Source: JBAWXE01 sp037144255 (GTDB lineage: Bacteria; Bacteroidota; Bacteroidia; Chitinophagales; Chitinophagaceae). From it: a stretch of 15,793 bases of DNA. The translations under genes and the position numbers were made by a program. The notes under the pieces are model-generated. The model searched no databases, was not told the origin of the DNA, and saw only the letters and a list, made by a program, of their open reading frames with translations. Location of the stretch: assembly GCA_037144255.1 (NCBI GenBank), contig JBAWXE010000066.1, forward strand, positions 1 through 15,793. Direction: 5' to 3'. The number at the start of each line of letters is the position of its first letter. Position 1 is the stretch's first letter. Shown one piece after another: positions 13,845 through 15,793 of the stretch.

Positions 13845-15047
13845 ATGTTAAAACCACCAATTCCAAAAAACGAAAGGGAAAGAATTGAAGCTCTGGAGGA
13901 GTTTCATATTCTGGATACATTACCTGAAAGGGACTTTGACGACATAACTAAGATAGCATCTGAGATATGCGGCACACCTATCTCATTAATTAGTCTGATA
14001 GATGTTGGTCGCCAATGGTTCAAATCGAAACAAGGAATTGATGTAAATGAGACTTCAAGGGATCTGGCTTTTTGCGCACATGCTATCAATAAGCCCAATG
14101 AAATAATGATCGTTCCGGATTCTTCTAAAGATGAACGATTCTTTGACAATCCTTTAGTGGTACAAGAGCCACATGTGGTCTTTTATGCCGGTGTGCCATT
14201 AGTAACATCAGATGGCTTAGCAGTAGGTACCCTTTGTGTCATAGATCATATACCTAAGAAACTGAACCCACAACAACAGAATACACTGAGAGCTTTGGCC
14301 AATCAAGTGGTATGCCAATTAGAGCTGCGTAAAAAGATAAGACTTTTGCATGAATCACAGGGTGTGCTAAAGGATGCATACAATAGCATGGAAAGGTTTG
14401 CTTATGTGGCATCACATGATCTAAGGTCACCACTCAATAATATTGTTTCACTTACTAATTTATTGAAAGCTCATTATGCTAATAAGCTAGATGCAGAAGG
14501 CAATGAATATATTGATTACCTGAATGATTCGGCTTTTAAATTAACTGCACTGGTTGATGGAATTTTGGAGTACTCAAAATCTTCTCAGCTCAGTTCAATG
14601 AAAAAGGAAGATGTAGATATCCATATTTTGATAAAGGAGATTATTAGCTTGCTGAATCCTCCAAAGAGCATCTCATTTGAATATCCTGAATATACGAGTA
14701 TTGTGCACACATCAGCCATAGCACTGAAGCAAATACTACTAAATCTATGTGCTAATGCTATCAAATACAACGATAAAGAACAAGGAGTTATCAAGATAGA
14801 TTTTTCGCAAACAAAGGACCTTTATACATTCATCATATCTGATAACGGCCCAGGTATACCTATAGCTCAACATCAGAAAGTATTCGAATTATTTCAGACA
14901 TTGAAAGAAAGAGATAGGTTTGATAAAAGGGGTATTGGTATTGGGCTTTCTACTGTTAAGAAACTGGTAGAAAGGTTAGGTGGCAGAATAGAAATAGAAT
15001 CTGAACCGGGCAGAGGTACTGCTTTTGAGTTTACAATTAAGAAATGA
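13845..15047 (+). CDS. GAF-domain sensor histidine kinase, soluble
   Basis: This 400-residue protein starts with the PIPKNERERIEALEEFHILDTLPE segment's characteristic short linker (residues about 4-27). A GAF domain follows at about 28-165, with the CAHAI, FYAGVPL and GTLCVIDH patches common in GAF sensors beginning this way. The dimerisation/phosphoacceptor box SHDLRSPLNN places the phosphorylated His at 191. The ATPase domain has NLCANAIKYND (N box, near 300), DNGPGIP (333-339), GIGIGLSTVKKL and the final GRGTAFEFTI. There is no transmembrane helix, so it senses a cytosolic signal, possibly a small ligand or redox change bound by GAF. No receiver domain or adjacent response regulator is present, so it is an orphan kinase here. 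It ends 12 bp from the convergent outer-membrane protein gene. Confidence 0.93.
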   Translation: MLKPPIPKNERERIEALEEFHILDTLPERDFDDITKIASEICGTPISLISLIDVGRQWFKSKQGIDVNETSRDLAFCAHAINKPNEIMIVPDSSKDERFFDNPLVVQEPHVVFYAGVPLVTSDGLAVGTLCVIDHIPKKLNPQQQNTLRALANQVVCQLELRKKIRLLHESQGVLKDAYNSMERFAYVASHDLRSPLNNIVSLTNLLKAHYANKLDAEGNEYIDYLNDSAFKLTALVDGILEYSKSSQLSSMKKEDVDIHILIKEIISLLNPPKSISFEYPEYTSIVHTSAIALKQILLNLCANAIKYNDKEQGVIKIDFSQTKDLYTFIISDNGPGIPIAQHQKVFELFQTLKERDRFDKRGIGIGLSTVKKLVERLGGRIEIESEPGRGTAFEFTIKK

Positions 15048-15059
15048 GCTACTATTTGT

Positions 15060-15793
15060 TTAAAAGAAAGTATAATCTCGTCTTGCAAGGTTCATTCTTA
15101 ATCCGCCATATATATAGGTGGTTGTAGTATTAGGGTATACACCTGTCTCGTAGATGTAGCGCCTGTGTGTAAAGCCCATGTCAATATAAACGTTGGGTCT
15201 TATTTCATACGATACATTCATAGTTAATAATGCACAATTTGATCTTGGGCCATTAATCATTTTTACTCCATATTCGGTTGTATGGGTGGTATAATCCTTA
15301 AAAATATCATTTCCATAGTTTGCATTTCCGGTGTCTACACCCTTGATGTAGTACATACCTTTCATAGAAAGGAATAGATTTTTTACAGGTTGGTAACGTA
15401 TAGTACCTATGAACTCTATGAAGCCTGAGCCTAAAGGGTCGGCCAATGGCTGATTGTAATGTGTATAGTTAGAGAATGTATCATCGTGGGAATATGAATA
15501 AGGGCGAACCATATTTAATTCTCCCTGTAGGTCCAAATTCTTTATGGCAAATGCATCAAAGTACTTTCCACCCATTTGTAATCCCCATTTATTGCCCCAC
15601 CAGCCCCTATTTCCAAAGAATTCTTTTGCTTTGAATTCATCTAAATAGAACTGGCTATAAAATTGAATATGCTTGGCTACAATAGCTTTGAAACTAAAAC
15701 CCAGATTTTCATTGTCGGGGCTACCTAATGCACGTTCTAGCGAACGATAAAGAATTATAGGATTGAAATAGCGTATCTCCGATCCATAATTTC
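15060..15793 (-). CDS. RemB/Wzi-like outer-membrane beta-barrel protein, C-terminal part
   Basis: The frame is open from the right window edge to the stop at 15060, so about 243 C-terminal residues are present and the start lies outside. Recognisable segments are YRSLERALGSPDNENLGFSF, the GNRGWWGNKWGLQMGGKYFD region, NLDLQGELNMVRPYSYSH and HYNQPLADPLGSGFIEFIG, which resemble the RemB gliding-motility protein and the capsule-assembly Wzi family of Bacteroidota. The rest alternates polar and hydrophobic residues like beta-strands and ends in RRDYTFF. A terminal Phe is the usual outer-membrane barrel assembly signal. It probably acts in the outer membrane in surface polysaccharide or adhesin handling. 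An internal ATG at 15575 is not the real start, because conserved family sequence precedes it. It converges on the histidine kinase gene. Confidence 0.8.
   Translation of the reverse strand, partial: NYGSEIRYFNPIILYRSLERALGSPDNENLGFSFKAIVAKHIQFYSQFYLDEFKAKEFFGNRGWWGNKWGLQMGGKYFDAFAIKNLDLQGELNMVRPYSYSHDDTFSNYTHYNQPLADPLGSGFIEFIGTIRYQPVKNLFLSMKGMYYIKGVDTGNANYGNDIFKDYTTHTTEYGVKMINGPRSNCALLTMNVSYEIRPNVYIDMGFTHRRYIYETGVYPNTTTTYIYGGLRMNLARRDYTFF

Noticed and set aside
1..15793. CRISPR array or additional tRNA genes
   Set aside because: No regularly spaced short repeats and no other tRNA-like T-arm/acceptor pattern apart from ssrA were seen by eye.

Overview
This 15.8-kb window looks like a chromosome segment from a Bacteroidota bacterium, probably close to Chitinophagales. 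Four things point there: several upstream regions carry the TAnnTTTG -7 motif of the phylum's main sigma factor, the tmRNA encodes a tag ending YAMAA, the deacetylase, PhnA and U32 genes have Bacteroidota-type architectures, and the right edge encodes a RemB/Wzi-like outer-membrane protein. The assignment rests on recognising motifs and families; no database search was possible.

Left part (1-4194). The start of a DUF2461 gene (minus strand) diverges from an isoprenoid/membrane pair: dxr (MEP pathway reductoisomerase) and rseP (site-2 protease). dxr is broken by a single in-frame TAA, with the reading frame intact on both sides. A polysaccharide deacetylase-like gene converges on rseP through a palindromic terminator.

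Centre (4195-8791). A one-piece tmRNA gene (ssrA) is followed by what I interpret as a small, partly decayed integrative element. Two perfect 214-bp inverted repeats (4557-4770 and 6167-6380) surround a complete tyrosine recombinase gene. The left repeat starts inside the tmRNA acceptor stem and includes the ssrA terminator. Beyond the right repeat lies the last 63-64 codons of a second integrase, almost identical in protein but heavily changed at synonymous positions. A Ser/Thr kinase-TPR gene that looks AT-rich follows. A 26-bp site inside the inverted repeat recurs at the end of phnA with identical arms and a different central triplet. It replaces the normal phnA C-terminus and probably marks the far edge of the element. 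A plausible history is repeated integration of related elements at ssrA, with the kinase as cargo.

Right part (8792-15793). This is ordinary chromosome: phnA diverging from a U32 (TrhP-like) tRNA hydroxylation gene that overlaps a single-cluster ferredoxin gene, then a PIF1-like helicase with a C-terminal helix-turn-helix, a small NTF2-fold protein (minus), a soluble GAF-histidine kinase, and the C-terminal part of a RemB/Wzi-like beta-barrel protein (minus, running off the window).
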